DNA from: an uncultured Clostridia bacterium
GTDB taxonomy: Bacteria > Bacillota > Clostridia > Oscillospirales > Acutalibacteraceae
Direction: 5' to 3'
DNA: 51,463 nucleotides
Assembly (NCBI GenBank): GCA_947625485.1
Contig: CANQOP010000016.1
Coordinates: 1-51,463 of the forward strand
Position 1 is the stretch's first letter, and every line of letters starts with the position of its first letter. Below, piece after piece: positions 17,345-25,571 of the stretch. The position numbers and the translations under genes were made by a program. The notes under the pieces are model-generated. The model saw only the letters and a program-made list of their open reading frames with translations, did no database searches and was not told the origin of the DNA.

Positions 17345-18802
17345 ATGCTTCCGAATTTTGATGACGTAAAAAAATACGCAGAGGACTACGACGTAATTCC
17401 CGTCTATAAAGAGATTTACGCCGACGTCGCAACGCCGATAACGCTTCTAAGAAAGATAGCGTCGGTTTACGACAAATACTTCCTTCTCGAGAGTATAGAG
17501 GGAGGCGAGAAGTGGGGACGATATTCGTTTATAGGATTTAACCCTAAGGCGAGGCTTTCTTATGAGAACGGCATACTGTCTATAACGGGCGAAGGCTCTC
17601 GAAAAATCGAAACGGCAGAGCCATACGTCGTACTTCGCGAGTATATGGCGCACTACAGAACTCCCCGCATAGACGGTATTCCGCCGCTCACGGGCGGACT
17701 TGTCGGATACTACGGATACGCGATGATAGGCGTTGCCGAGCCCGTGCTTGAAATAAGCCGCGGAGAGGCTAAGGACTTTGACCTTATGCTGTTCGACAAG
17801 ATAATCGCCTACGATCACCTTTCCGAGAAAATTACCGTTATCGTCAATATGAAAACGAACGATATTGAGCGCCAGTACAAAAAGGCGTGTGATGATATAG
17901 ACGGTATAATAGACATAATAAGGACCGCAAAGCCCGTCGTATGCGGCGCTCCCGAAGCTCCCGTCGAGTTCACCTCAAACTTCAGTGAGGAGGAATTCTG
18001 CGATATGGTAGAGAGGACAAAGAGGTATATTGTTGACGGCGATATATTCCAGTGCGTTGTTTCGCGGCGTTTCGAGGCTGAGTACAAGCCGAGTCTCCTT
18101 AACGCCTACCGCGTTCTGCGCACAACAAATCCATCTCCGTATATGGTATATATGTATATTGACGGAGAGGAGATTATCTGCGCGTCTCCGGAGACTCTCG
18201 TAAAGTTGCAGGGCGACACTCTCACGACCTTCCCGATTGCAGGCTCGCGTCCGCGCGGAAAAACTCGAGAAGAGGACAACGCCCTTGAGACGGAGCTTAT
18301 ACGCGACGAAAAGGAGCTTTCGGAGCACAATATGCTCGTTGACCTCGGGCGCAACGACATCGGGAAAATCTCAAAATTCAATTCCGTTAAGGTCACTGAG
18401 TATCAAAAAATTCTTAAATTTTCGAAGATTATGCATATCTGTTCCGAGGTCGAGGGGACGATTCGCGACGGCCTTGACGCGTTCGACGCGATAAGCTCGC
18501 TTCTTCCCGCGGGAACGCTCTCCGGGGCTCCGAAGATTCGCGCGTGCCAAATTATCCAGGAGCTTGAGAAAACTCCGCGCGGCGTGTACGGCGGAGCAAT
18601 CGGATATGTCGATTTTAACGGAAATCTCGACGCGTGTATCGCAATTCGTATGGCTGTAAAGCACGGAAATAAGGTTTACGTTCAGGCAGGCGCGGGAATA
18701 GTCGCCGACTCCGTCCCGAAGAGCGAGTATATGGAGACGTATAACAAGGCTCTTGCCGTTATGAACGCCGTAGAGCGTGCAGGGGAGGTCGAGGACATAT
18801 GA
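17345..18802 (+). CDS. trpE: Anthranilate synthase component I
   Basis: 485 aa. With TrpG it converts chorismate and glutamine to anthranilate, the first step of tryptophan synthesis. Visible are the N-terminal LLESIEGGEKWGRYSFIG feedback-inhibition region and the chorismate-binding domain with SPETLVKL, PIAGSRPRGKT, ELIRDEKELSEHNMLVDLGRNDIG and LLPAGTLSGAPKIRA. GGTGG lies before the ATG. The gene is first in trpEGDCFBA, under T-box control. Its TGA overlaps the trpG ATG by 4 bp, which fits coupled translation of the two subunits. Confidence 0.97.
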   Translation: MLPNFDDVKKYAEDYDVIPVYKEIYADVATPITLLRKIASVYDKYFLLESIEGGEKWGRYSFIGFNPKARLSYENGILSITGEGSRKIETAEPYVVLREYMAHYRTPRIDGIPPLTGGLVGYYGYAMIGVAEPVLEISRGEAKDFDLMLFDKIIAYDHLSEKITVIVNMKTNDIERQYKKACDDIDGIIDIIRTAKPVVCGAPEAPVEFTSNFSEEEFCDMVERTKRYIVDGDIFQCVVSRRFEAEYKPSLLNAYRVLRTTNPSPYMVYMYIDGEEIICASPETLVKLQGDTLTTFPIAGSRPRGKTREEDNALETELIRDEKELSEHNMLVDLGRNDIGKISKFNSVKVTEYQKILKFSKIMHICSEVEGTIRDGLDAFDAISSLLPAGTLSGAPKIRACQIIQELEKTPRGVYGGAIGYVDFNGNLDACIAIRMAVKHGNKVYVQAGAGIVADSVPKSEYMETYNKALAVMNAVERAGEVEDI

Positions 18803-19371
18803 TACTTTTAATAGACAACTACGACAGCTTTACCTACAATCTGCTCCAGTTCTGCGGAAGCATTGAGCCGGAAATAAAGGTAGTCCGCAACGACGCGGTT
18901 ACGGTAGACGAAATTCGTGAAATGAAGCCTTCTCATATTATACTCTCGCCCGGTCCCGGCTATCCGAAGGACGCGGGAGTATGCGAAGAGGTTATAAGAG
19001 AGCTTAAAGGCGAATTTCCTATTCTCGGCGTTTGTCTCGGGCATCAGGCGGTTTGCGAGGTTTTCGGCGCGGAAATCACACACGCCGTAAAGCTAATGCA
19101 CGGAAAGAAAAGCGAGCTTAAAGTGGACAATACCTGCAAAATCTTCAAAGATATGCCCGAAACGGTATCGGGCGCGCGCTACCACAGCCTTATCGCAAAG
19201 CGCAGTTCAATCCCCGACTGTCTCGCCGTAACGGCTGTTGACGATATGGGAGAGGTTATGGCGGTTCGCCATAAAGACTATGAAATTTACGGGCTTCAGT
19301 TCCATCCCGAATCAATTCTCACGGAAAACGGAATTAAAATGATAGAAAACTTTATTAAAGAGGTGCATTGA
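18799..19371 (+). CDS. trpG: Anthranilate synthase component II (glutamine amidotransferase)
   Basis: 190 aa. Class I glutamine amidotransferase that supplies ammonia to TrpE. Motifs: DNYDSFTYNL, SPGPGYP, nucleophile Cys79 in GVCLGHQ, and FHPESI with the catalytic His and Glu. It could also serve p-aminobenzoate synthesis as a shared subunit, since no pabA is seen here. It overlaps trpE by 4 bp; trpD starts 1 bp after its stop. Confidence 0.97.
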   Translation: MILLIDNYDSFTYNLLQFCGSIEPEIKVVRNDAVTVDEIREMKPSHIILSPGPGYPKDAGVCEEVIRELKGEFPILGVCLGHQAVCEVFGAEITHAVKLMHGKKSELKVDNTCKIFKDMPETVSGARYHSLIAKRSSIPDCLAVTAVDDMGEVMAVRHKDYEIYGLQFHPESILTENGIKMIENFIKEVH

Positions 19372-19372
19372 T

Positions 19373-20383
19373 ATGATTAGTGAAGCAATCAAAACAATAG
19401 TGGCAGGAAAAGATCTAGACCACGATACAGCCGCGCAGGTTATGGACGAGATTATGAGCGGAAACGCCACAAACGCCGAGATGGCGGCGTTCCTCACGGC
19501 TCTCAGAATGAAGGGTGAGACGGTTGAGGAAATCACCGCCTGCGCCGAGATTATGCGAAGCAAGGCCACCCATATAACGCCGGACCGCGATGTGCTGGAT
19601 ATTGTCGGCACGGGCGGAGACGGTACGGGAACATTTAACATCTCCACCACGGCGGCTTTCGTTATTTCCGCGGCGGGCGTGCCTGTCGCAAAGCACGGAA
19701 ACCGCTCAATGAGCAGTAAGTCGGGAGCGGCGGACTGCCTTGAAAACCTGGGGGTAGATATAACGATTTCTCCCGAGAGGTCGAAAGAAATTCTCGACAA
19801 AGAGGGTATCTGCTTTATGTTCGCTCAGGGTTACCACTCCTCGATGAAGTATGTCGGACCCGTTCGCAGGGAAATCGGTATCCGCAACGTGTTCAATGTT
19901 TTAGGACCGCTTACTAACCCCGCGAGCGCAACGCTTCAGGTTACGGGCGTTTACTCCTCGGAAATTGTCGAGCCGATAGCACGCGTGTTCTCAAACCTCG
20001 GCGTTAAGCGCGGTATTGTGCTTTACGGCGGAGACGGTATGGACGAGGCTACCGTAAGCACTTCGACTAAAATCTGCGAAATTAATAACGGTACTTTCAA
20101 AACCTACGAAATTACTCCCGAGGAAATGGGTCTCGGAAGATACCCGATGGAGGAGGTACTCGGCGGAGACGGCGCACAAAACGCCGAAATCACGCGTGGA
20201 ATACTTAAAGGTGAAATCACGGGCGCGAAGCGCGATATAGTCCTGCTTAACGCGGCTCTGGGTATTTATGTCGGCGGAAAGGCAGAATCTGTCCGTGACG
20301 GAATAAGGGTGGCAGAGGAAATGATAGACAGCGGCAAGGCTTTTGGGAAGCTCGAAAAATTCGTGCAGCTTTCCAGGCAGTAA
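19373..20383 (+). CDS. trpD: Anthranilate phosphoribosyltransferase
   Basis: 336 aa, normal length. Transfers phosphoribose from PRPP to anthranilate. Conserved segments: DIVGTGGDGTGTFNIST (PRPP binding), KHGNRSMSSKSGAADCLE, the YHSSMKYVGPVRREIGIRNVFN stretch, and GPLTNPA. The ATG directly follows the trpG stop, with AGAGGTG before it. Confidence 0.97.
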   Translation: MISEAIKTIVAGKDLDHDTAAQVMDEIMSGNATNAEMAAFLTALRMKGETVEEITACAEIMRSKATHITPDRDVLDIVGTGGDGTGTFNISTTAAFVISAAGVPVAKHGNRSMSSKSGAADCLENLGVDITISPERSKEILDKEGICFMFAQGYHSSMKYVGPVRREIGIRNVFNVLGPLTNPASATLQVTGVYSSEIVEPIARVFSNLGVKRGIVLYGGDGMDEATVSTSTKICEINNGTFKTYEITPEEMGLGRYPMEEVLGGDGAQNAEITRGILKGEITGAKRDIVLLNAALGIYVGGKAESVRDGIRVAEEMIDSGKAFGKLEKFVQLSRQ

Positions 20384-20447
20384 CCGCGCGTTTAACTTTA
20401 GTGAAGCCTCAGCTAATCAAATATCTTTAAACCAGAAGGAAAAAGCA

Positions 20448-21233
20448 ATGATACTTGAAACTATTGCACAAGCAAACAAAATCCGATATAATGAGATACG
20501 GTCACGAGTGCCGCTCGAGCTTGTAAAAAAACGTGCGGAGGCGCTCGACTGCAATACAGGCTTTCCGTTTGAGAAGGCGCTTAAAAAGGATGGAATTTCC
20601 TATATTTGCGAGGTGAAAAAGGCGTCTCCGTCGAAAGGCGTAATCGCCGAGGATTTTCCGTATCTCGAAATAGCGAAAGAATACGAGAGAGCGGGCGCAT
20701 CCGCAATTTCCGTCCTCACAGAGCCGCAGTGGTTTAAGGGAAGCGACGACTATCTTCGTGAAATCGCCGCGAGCGTAAGCATCCCCATCCTGCGCAAGGA
20801 TTTCACGGTCGATGTGTACCAGATTTACGAGGCAAAGCTGCTCGGCGCGTCGGCTGTTCTGCTTATCTGCGCAATACTTGACGAGGATACTGTTCGCGAG
20901 TGGATACGGGTATGTGACAGTCTCGGGCTGTCTGCGCTTGTTGAAGCTCACACAAAAGAAGAGGCAGAGACCGCTCTTCGTGCGGGCGCAAGGATAATCG
21001 GCGTGAATAACCGCAACCTAAAGGACTTTTCGGTAGACCTTAACACCTGCACAGCATTGAGACCGCTTGTCCCGGAGGATAAAATTTTTGTGGGTGAAAG
21101 CGGAATAAGAAATTCACACGATATAGCGGACCTGCGGGACGCGAGGGTTGACGCGGTTCTTATCGGCGAGACGCTTATGCGCGCTCCCGACAAGCGCGCC
21201 GCTCTAAGAGAACTTAACGGTAAAGAATTATGA
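20448..21233 (+). CDS. trpC: Indole-3-glycerol phosphate synthase
   Basis: 261 aa, TIM barrel that closes the indole ring. Visible: the N-terminal helix MILETIAQANKIR, EVKKASPSKGVI with the catalytic Lys, EYERAGASAISVLTEP, ILRKDFTVDVYQIYEA, GVNNRNLKDFSVD and GESGI. I chose the ATG at 20448, with AGAAGGA before it and a start matching the family; the open frame runs 105 bp further upstream without a ribosome binding site. The 64-bp gap after trpD is the largest in the operon. It overlaps trpF by 4 bp. Confidence 0.96.
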   Translation: MILETIAQANKIRYNEIRSRVPLELVKKRAEALDCNTGFPFEKALKKDGISYICEVKKASPSKGVIAEDFPYLEIAKEYERAGASAISVLTEPQWFKGSDDYLREIAASVSIPILRKDFTVDVYQIYEAKLLGASAVLLICAILDEDTVREWIRVCDSLGLSALVEAHTKEEAETALRAGARIIGVNNRNLKDFSVDLNTCTALRPLVPEDKIFVGESGIRNSHDIADLRDARVDAVLIGETLMRAPDKRAALRELNGKEL

Positions 21234-21853
21234 GTAAAATTAAAATCTGCGGAATGATGCGCAAAGAGGATATTGAGGCAGTAAACGAGCTGAGACCCGA
21301 TTTCGTGGGCTTTATTATGAGCGCACAGCAGAAGTTCCGCCGCCAGATTTCCCCTCATAAAGCGGAGCAGTTCCGCTCAATTCTCAAGCCGTCGATTAAG
21401 GCGGTCGGAGTGTTTGTTGACGAGCCGATGGACTTTATCGAGGCAATCTGCGAAAACGATATAATAGATATGATTCAGCTTCACGGAGCAGAGGACGACG
21501 ACTATATCCTTAAGCTGTCGCGGCGCGTGAAAATGCCGATAATAAAGGCGGTCCACGTCAGTACGACCGAGCAGATACTGGAGGCGGAGAAGCTGCATTG
21601 TCAGTATCTTTTGCTCGATACCGCCTACACCGATAAGGTCGGAGGAGGAGGGAAGAGCTTTAACTGGGATATTATCCCCGAGAAAGTCTCAAAGCCGTTC
21701 TTCCTCGCGGGCGGAATAAATGCCGATAATATCACGGACGCCGTAAAGGTTGTAAATCCGTATTCAATCGACCTTAGCTCCTCCGTAGAGACCGACGGAA
21801 AGAAGGACAGGTCGAAGATAAAAGAAGTCATAGAAAAAGTTAGGAGAGTGTAA
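21230..21853 (+). CDS. trpF: Phosphoribosylanthranilate isomerase
   Basis: 207 aa, TIM barrel performing the Amadori rearrangement before TrpC. KICGMMRKEDI carries the catalytic Cys; GFIMSAQQKFRRQIS is the phosphate-side loop region, and LLDTAYTDKVGGGGKSFNWD with PFFLAGGINADNI completes the active site. ATG overlaps the trpC stop in ATGA, indicating coupling. The ordinary family loop reads F-x-x-x-S-x-R-x-I; here the Ser is replaced within SAQQKFRRQ, a minor variant. Confidence 0.96.
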   Translation: MSKIKICGMMRKEDIEAVNELRPDFVGFIMSAQQKFRRQISPHKAEQFRSILKPSIKAVGVFVDEPMDFIEAICENDIIDMIQLHGAEDDDYILKLSRRVKMPIIKAVHVSTTEQILEAEKLHCQYLLLDTAYTDKVGGGGKSFNWDIIPEKVSKPFFLAGGINADNITDAVKVVNPYSIDLSSSVETDGKKDRSKIKEVIEKVRRV

Positions 21854-21856
21854 GCT

Positions 21857-23041
21857 ATGTCAAAGGGCAAGTTTGGTATATACGGCGGTCAGTTTATACC
21901 CGAAACTTTGATGAACGCCGTTATCGAGCTGGAGAAGGCATATGATTATTATAAAAACGACCCCGAATTTATTTCGGAGTTCAACAGACTTTTAAAGGAG
22001 TACGCGGGCAGACCGTCTATGCTCTATTATGCCGAGAAAATGACGAAGGACTTGGGCGGCGCGAAGATTTATCTGAAGCGCGAGGATTTAAACCACACGG
22101 GCGCGCACAAGATAAACAACTGCCTCGGTCAGGTGCTCCTCGCGAAGAAAATGGGTAAAAAACGCGTAATCGCGGAGACGGGCGCGGGACAGCACGGCGT
22201 TGCGACCGCGACCGTAGCCGCTCTTCTCGGAATGGAATGCGAAATTTATATGGGAAAGCTCGACACCGAGCGCCAGGCGCTCAACTGTTACAGAATGGAG
22301 CTTTTGGGAGCGAAGGTTCACGCCGTTACATCGGGAACGCAGACACTAAAGGACGCCGTCAATGAGGCGCTGCGCGAGTGGACCTCGCGCGTGGACGACA
22401 CTCTCTACGTAATAGGCTCGGTAATGGGACCCCACCCGTTTCCGACTATCGTGCGCGACTTCCAGTCTGTAATCGGCAGAGAGGTAAAGCAGGAATTACT
22501 TGAGCGCGAGGGCAGACTTCCCGACACCTGTATCGCCTGTGTGGGCGGCGGAAGCAACGCAATGGGGCTTTTCTACGACTTTATCGGAGACGAGAGCGTG
22601 GAGCTTATCGGATGTGAGGCGGCAGGTCTCGGCGTTGATAACCCTAAGAACGCGGCGACGGTCGCAAACGGAACTCTCGGAATTTTCCACGGAATGAAGT
22701 CCTACTTTGTTCAGGATGAGTACGGCCAGATTGCTCCCGTTTACTCGATTTCCGCAGGACTTGACTACCCGGGGGTCGGACCCGAGCACGCTAACCTCCA
22801 CGATACTGGCAGGGCAAAGTACGTGCCCGTAACGGACGAAGAGGCTGTTCAGGCGTTCGAGTACCTCTCCAAAACAGAGGGAATAATTCCCGCAATAGAG
22901 AGCTCCCACGCCGTGGCTCACTGTATGAAACTCGCGCCGACTATGGATAAGGACAAAATTATCGTCGTTTGCCTGTCGGGAAGAGGCGACAAGGACGTTG
23001 CGGCAATCGCAAGATACAGAGGGGTGCAGATTTATGATTAA
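21857..23041 (+). CDS. trpB: Tryptophan synthase beta subunit
   Basis: 394 aa, PLP enzyme condensing indole with serine. [13 protein letters not shown] carries the PLP lysine; [38 protein letters not shown] (phosphate cradle) and [21 protein letters not shown] sequence (here [16 protein letters not shown]) are conserved. It is the short, canonical TrpB1 type that pairs with TrpA. AGGAGAG lies before the ATG. It overlaps trpA by 8 bp. Confidence 0.97.
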   Translation: MSKGKFGIYGGQFIPETLMNAVIELEKAYDYYKNDPEFISEFNRLLKEYAGRPSMLYYAEKMTKDLGGAKIYLKREDLNHTGAHKINNCLGQVLLAKKMGKKRVIAETGAGQHGVATATVAALLGMECEIYMGKLDTERQALNCYRMELLGAKVHAVTSGTQTLKDAVNEALREWTSRVDDTLYVIGSVMGPHPFPTIVRDFQSVIGREVKQELLEREGRLPDTCIACVGGGSNAMGLFYDFIGDESVELIGCEAAGLGVDNPKNAATVANGTLGIFHGMKSYFVQDEYGQIAPVYSISAGLDYPGVGPEHANLHDTGRAKYVPVTDEEAVQAFEYLSKTEGIIPAIESSHAVAHCMKLAPTMDKDKIIVVCLSGRGDKDVAAIARYRGVQIYD

Positions 23042-23807
23042 TACGACAGACGCATTTAAAAACGGCAAGGCGTTCATAGCCTTTCTAACCGCAGGCGATC
23101 CCGACTTAGACACGACCGCAAAACTGCTTACTGCCGTAAGTAAGGCTGGTGCGGATATTATAGAAATCGGAATCCCGTTTTCGGATCCTGTAGCCGAGGG
23201 TATTGTAATTCAGGAGGCGGATATGCGCGCTCTTGAGTCGGGCACGACTACCGATAAGGTGCTCGATATGGTAGAAAAGGTTGCTTACGGGTGCGATTGC
23301 GCGCTCGCATTTATGACGTACATAAACGTTATCTATGTATACGGTGTCGAGAAGTTTATCAGCCGCTGCGCAAAAATCGGAGTGAGCGCAGTTATCGTTC
23401 CCGACGTTCCGTATGAGGAGCGCGGGGAGCTGAGCTCGGTTTGCGAGAAATACGGCGTAGACCTTATACGCTTTATTGCTCCGACATCCAAGGAGCGTAT
23501 CCAGACTATCGCAAAGGGCGCGAAGGGCTTTATATACTGTGTTTCCTCGCTCGGGGTCACGGGCGTTCGCAGTGAGATAAAAACGGACGTGGGTGAGATG
23601 ATACGTCTCGCGAAGGAAGTAACCGACGCGCCGTGCGCCGTAGGGTTCGGTATAGCCACGCCCGAGCAGGCCGAGAATATGGCTAAGATGTCCGACGGCG
23701 TAATCGTCGGAAGCGCAATAGTAAAGCTTATCGCTAAGTACGGCAGAGACAGTGTACAGCCGGTTTCCGAGTATGTAAGGAGTATAAAAGAGGCTGTATC
23801 AAAATAA
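23034..23807 (+). CDS. trpA: Tryptophan synthase alpha subunit
   Basis: 257 aa, TIM barrel that releases indole from indole-3-glycerol phosphate and passes it to TrpB. Conserved: [25 protein letters not shown] (catalytic Glu and Asp region), [24 protein letters not shown] and [10 protein letters not shown]. The ATG at 23034 lies inside the trpB stop region with GAGGGG upstream. It is the last gene of the operon; I see no clear terminator in the 130 bp that follow. Confidence 0.97.
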   Translation: MINTTDAFKNGKAFIAFLTAGDPDLDTTAKLLTAVSKAGADIIEIGIPFSDPVAEGIVIQEADMRALESGTTTDKVLDMVEKVAYGCDCALAFMTYINVIYVYGVEKFISRCAKIGVSAVIVPDVPYEERGELSSVCEKYGVDLIRFIAPTSKERIQTIAKGAKGFIYCVSSLGVTGVRSEIKTDVGEMIRLAKEVTDAPCAVGFGIATPEQAENMAKMSDGVIVGSAIVKLIAKYGRDSVQPVSEYVRSIKEAVSK

Positions 23808-23941
23808 ACAAAAAACATCAGTATTTAAGAGTTTATTCGTAAAATATTTGGTTTTGTAAAATACGTTTTAGTCAAAATGTAACAACAAAAGCCGTAAAAA
23901 CGCTGTATTTGTGCGGTGAACAACAAAGATTTTGATAAAGG

Positions 23942-23970
23942 TTGACACCTTTTATAAAATATTTTATAAT
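23942..23970 (+). promoter_or_regulatory. Consensus promoter before zinc-ribbon membrane protein
   Basis: Perfect TTGACA, 17 nt, TATAAT; 31 bp before the ATG at 24002. The rest of the 194-bp gap after trpA holds nothing recognised. Confidence 0.9.
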
Positions 23971-24001
23971 ATATTTACTATATAAAAGGGGTGCATTTTA
24001 A

Positions 24002-24547
24002 ATGGCATATTGTAAAAATTGCGGCAACCAGATTGATGATAACGCGGCTTTCTGCGATAAATGCGGAACTCAGGTAAACGCTCAGACTGAGCAGACAGCA
24101 GAGCAGCCCGTTACCGTTCAGGTTGAGTCCGTAGGCGGCGACGCCGACGTACAGAACAACAAAAGCCTCGCGTGGCTTTCTTATTTAGGAATATTTCTTC
24201 TTATTCCGCTCTTTGCGAGAAAGACTTCGGAATTTTGCAAGTATCACGTAAAGCAGGGAGCCGTGCTTTTCTGCACCAACATCGCTTATATGATTGTAAC
24301 AAGAATAATTCTTGCCATCATCGGCGCTGTCTTCCCGGGTACGGATTATTATTTATTTATTGCTCCGAGCGCGGTATATACTGTGTTCAGCACGATTTTC
24401 AGCCTTGCGGGTATCTTCTTCTTGGTTGTTTCCATCATCGGCATTGTTAATGCTGTTAAGGGCGAGAAGAAAGAGCTTCCGTTACTCGGGCAGATTAAAA
24501 TTCTCGACGGCGTTATGGATAAAATCTACGCTTCACTTAATAAGTAA
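24002..24547 (+). CDS. Zinc-ribbon membrane protein
   Basis: 181 aa. An N-terminal zinc ribbon with two CxxC pairs (YCKNCG and FCDKCG, residues 4-22) is followed by an acidic/Gln linker (25-55). The hydrophobic domain has about four segments, beginning AWLSYLGIFLLIPLF and containing a KYHVKQGAVLF motif typical of DUF4870-like proteins. Function is unknown; this architecture is abundant in Clostridia. AGGGGTG lies before the ATG. Strong promoter and terminator make it a single-gene unit that may be highly expressed. Confidence 0.85.
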   Translation: MAYCKNCGNQIDDNAAFCDKCGTQVNAQTEQTAEQPVTVQVESVGGDADVQNNKSLAWLSYLGIFLLIPLFARKTSEFCKYHVKQGAVLFCTNIAYMIVTRIILAIIGAVFPGTDYYLFIAPSAVYTVFSTIFSLAGIFFLVVSIIGIVNAVKGEKKELPLLGQIKILDGVMDKIYASLNK

Positions 24548-24560
24548 TCAAGATTTTTCA

Positions 24561-24583
24561 AAGCCGCCTTCGGGCGGCTTTTT
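24561..24583 (+). terminator. Terminator after zinc-ribbon gene
   Basis: 8-bp stem AAGCCGCC with GGCGGCTT around a TTCG tetraloop, then Ts. Confidence 0.9.
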
Positions 24584-24629
24584 CCTTTGCTCTTCCGATA
24601 ATAAGAGCTTTTGTAAATAGGGTGAATAT

Positions 24630-25433
24630 ATGAAATACAAAATGATTGCCGTCGATATTGACGACACCTTGCTAAACAGTAAAAAGGAGCTTTCCCCGAC
24701 TACGAAAGACGCCCTGATAAAAGTCCAGCAGAACGGCGTAAAAGTTGTCATAGCTACGGGACGTCTGCCGTACGGTGCGAAAAAATACGCCGATATGCTC
24801 GATATATCCAGCTACGGCGGATATTATATGTCCTTTAACGGCGGCGCGATTTTTAATGCCCGCGGAGAGTGTATAAGCAGGACGTATCTCGACCGAAAGC
24901 TTGTTGAGCCTGTCTACAGTATCCTGCGCCCGACGACCGCCGCTGTCGTAGTCCACAAGGACGGCAAAATGTACGCCGACCGAAAGGTAAACCCCTACAC
25001 AGACCGCCCGTCACGGTCGAACGGATTGCCCCTGAATTTGGTTGACGATATTGCGGAATTCGTCGACTGGGAGCTGAATAAAATCGTTATAGTGGACGAG
25101 CCAAGAAAGCTGAAAACTATTAGGGAAAGCTTGCTCGAAAGGTTCGGATGTAAGCTCGACGCCTATTTTTCCGCGCCGTACTTTCTGGAGGTTATGCCCA
25201 AGGGTATAAATAAAGGAAAGGCTCTCGAAATAATCTGTAAAGACTGCGGTACAAGTCTCGGAGAGGTCATAGCTTTCGGCGATAATTTTAACGATTTGCC
25301 GATGATTACGTCGGCGGGACTCGGAATAGCTATGGGCAACGCCGAACCTGAGCTGAAAGCCGCCGCCGATTTTGTTACCGACGACTGTGACCACGACGGT
25401 ATTGCCTCGGCAATTAACCGATTCGTTTTTTGA
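24630..25433 (+). CDS. Cof-type HAD-superfamily phosphatase
   Basis: 267 aa. HAD motif I DIDDTLL (residues 9-15, nucleophile Asp), motif II ATGR, motif III region with KGINKGKAL, and motif IV GDNFNDLPM. The cap between about 85 and 185 is of the C2 type that marks the Cof subfamily, whose members dephosphorylate sugar phosphates, flavin or cofactor precursors. Substrate cannot be told. Start at 24630 with AGGGTG upstream. It stands between a terminator and the amylase leader. Confidence 0.92.
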   Translation: MKYKMIAVDIDDTLLNSKKELSPTTKDALIKVQQNGVKVVIATGRLPYGAKKYADMLDISSYGGYYMSFNGGAIFNARGECISRTYLDRKLVEPVYSILRPTTAAVVVHKDGKMYADRKVNPYTDRPSRSNGLPLNLVDDIAEFVDWELNKIVIVDEPRKLKTIRESLLERFGCKLDAYFSAPYFLEVMPKGINKGKALEIICKDCGTSLGEVIAFGDNFNDLPMITSAGLGIAMGNAEPELKAAADFVTDDCDHDGIASAINRFVF

Positions 25434-25519
25434 TTCACTTGACATTATGCACAAAATTCGATTGTCAAATTATACATATCGGATACGCCAAAATTCTTTT
25501 ATAGAAAAATTTTCTTGAG

Positions 25520-25536
25520 TAATTATATTATAATTA
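25520..25536. promoter_or_regulatory. Palindrome overlapping a -10-like box before the amylase
   Basis: TAATTATA and TATAATTA flank a central T, and the right arm contains TATAAT (25529-25534), 36 bp before the amylase ATG. No good -35 is seen at 17 nt, which would suit an activator-dependent or repressor-covered promoter. A second inverted pair, TTGACA/TGTCAA, lies at 25439-25468. Confidence 0.35.
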
Positions 25537-25571
25537 CAATGATTAGGTTTACTATTTTAGGAGGTTTTGAA

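Noticed and set aside
20343..20447. N-terminal 35-residue extension of TrpC
   Set aside because: It overlaps the end of trpD in another frame; AGAAGGA and the family start support ATG 20448.
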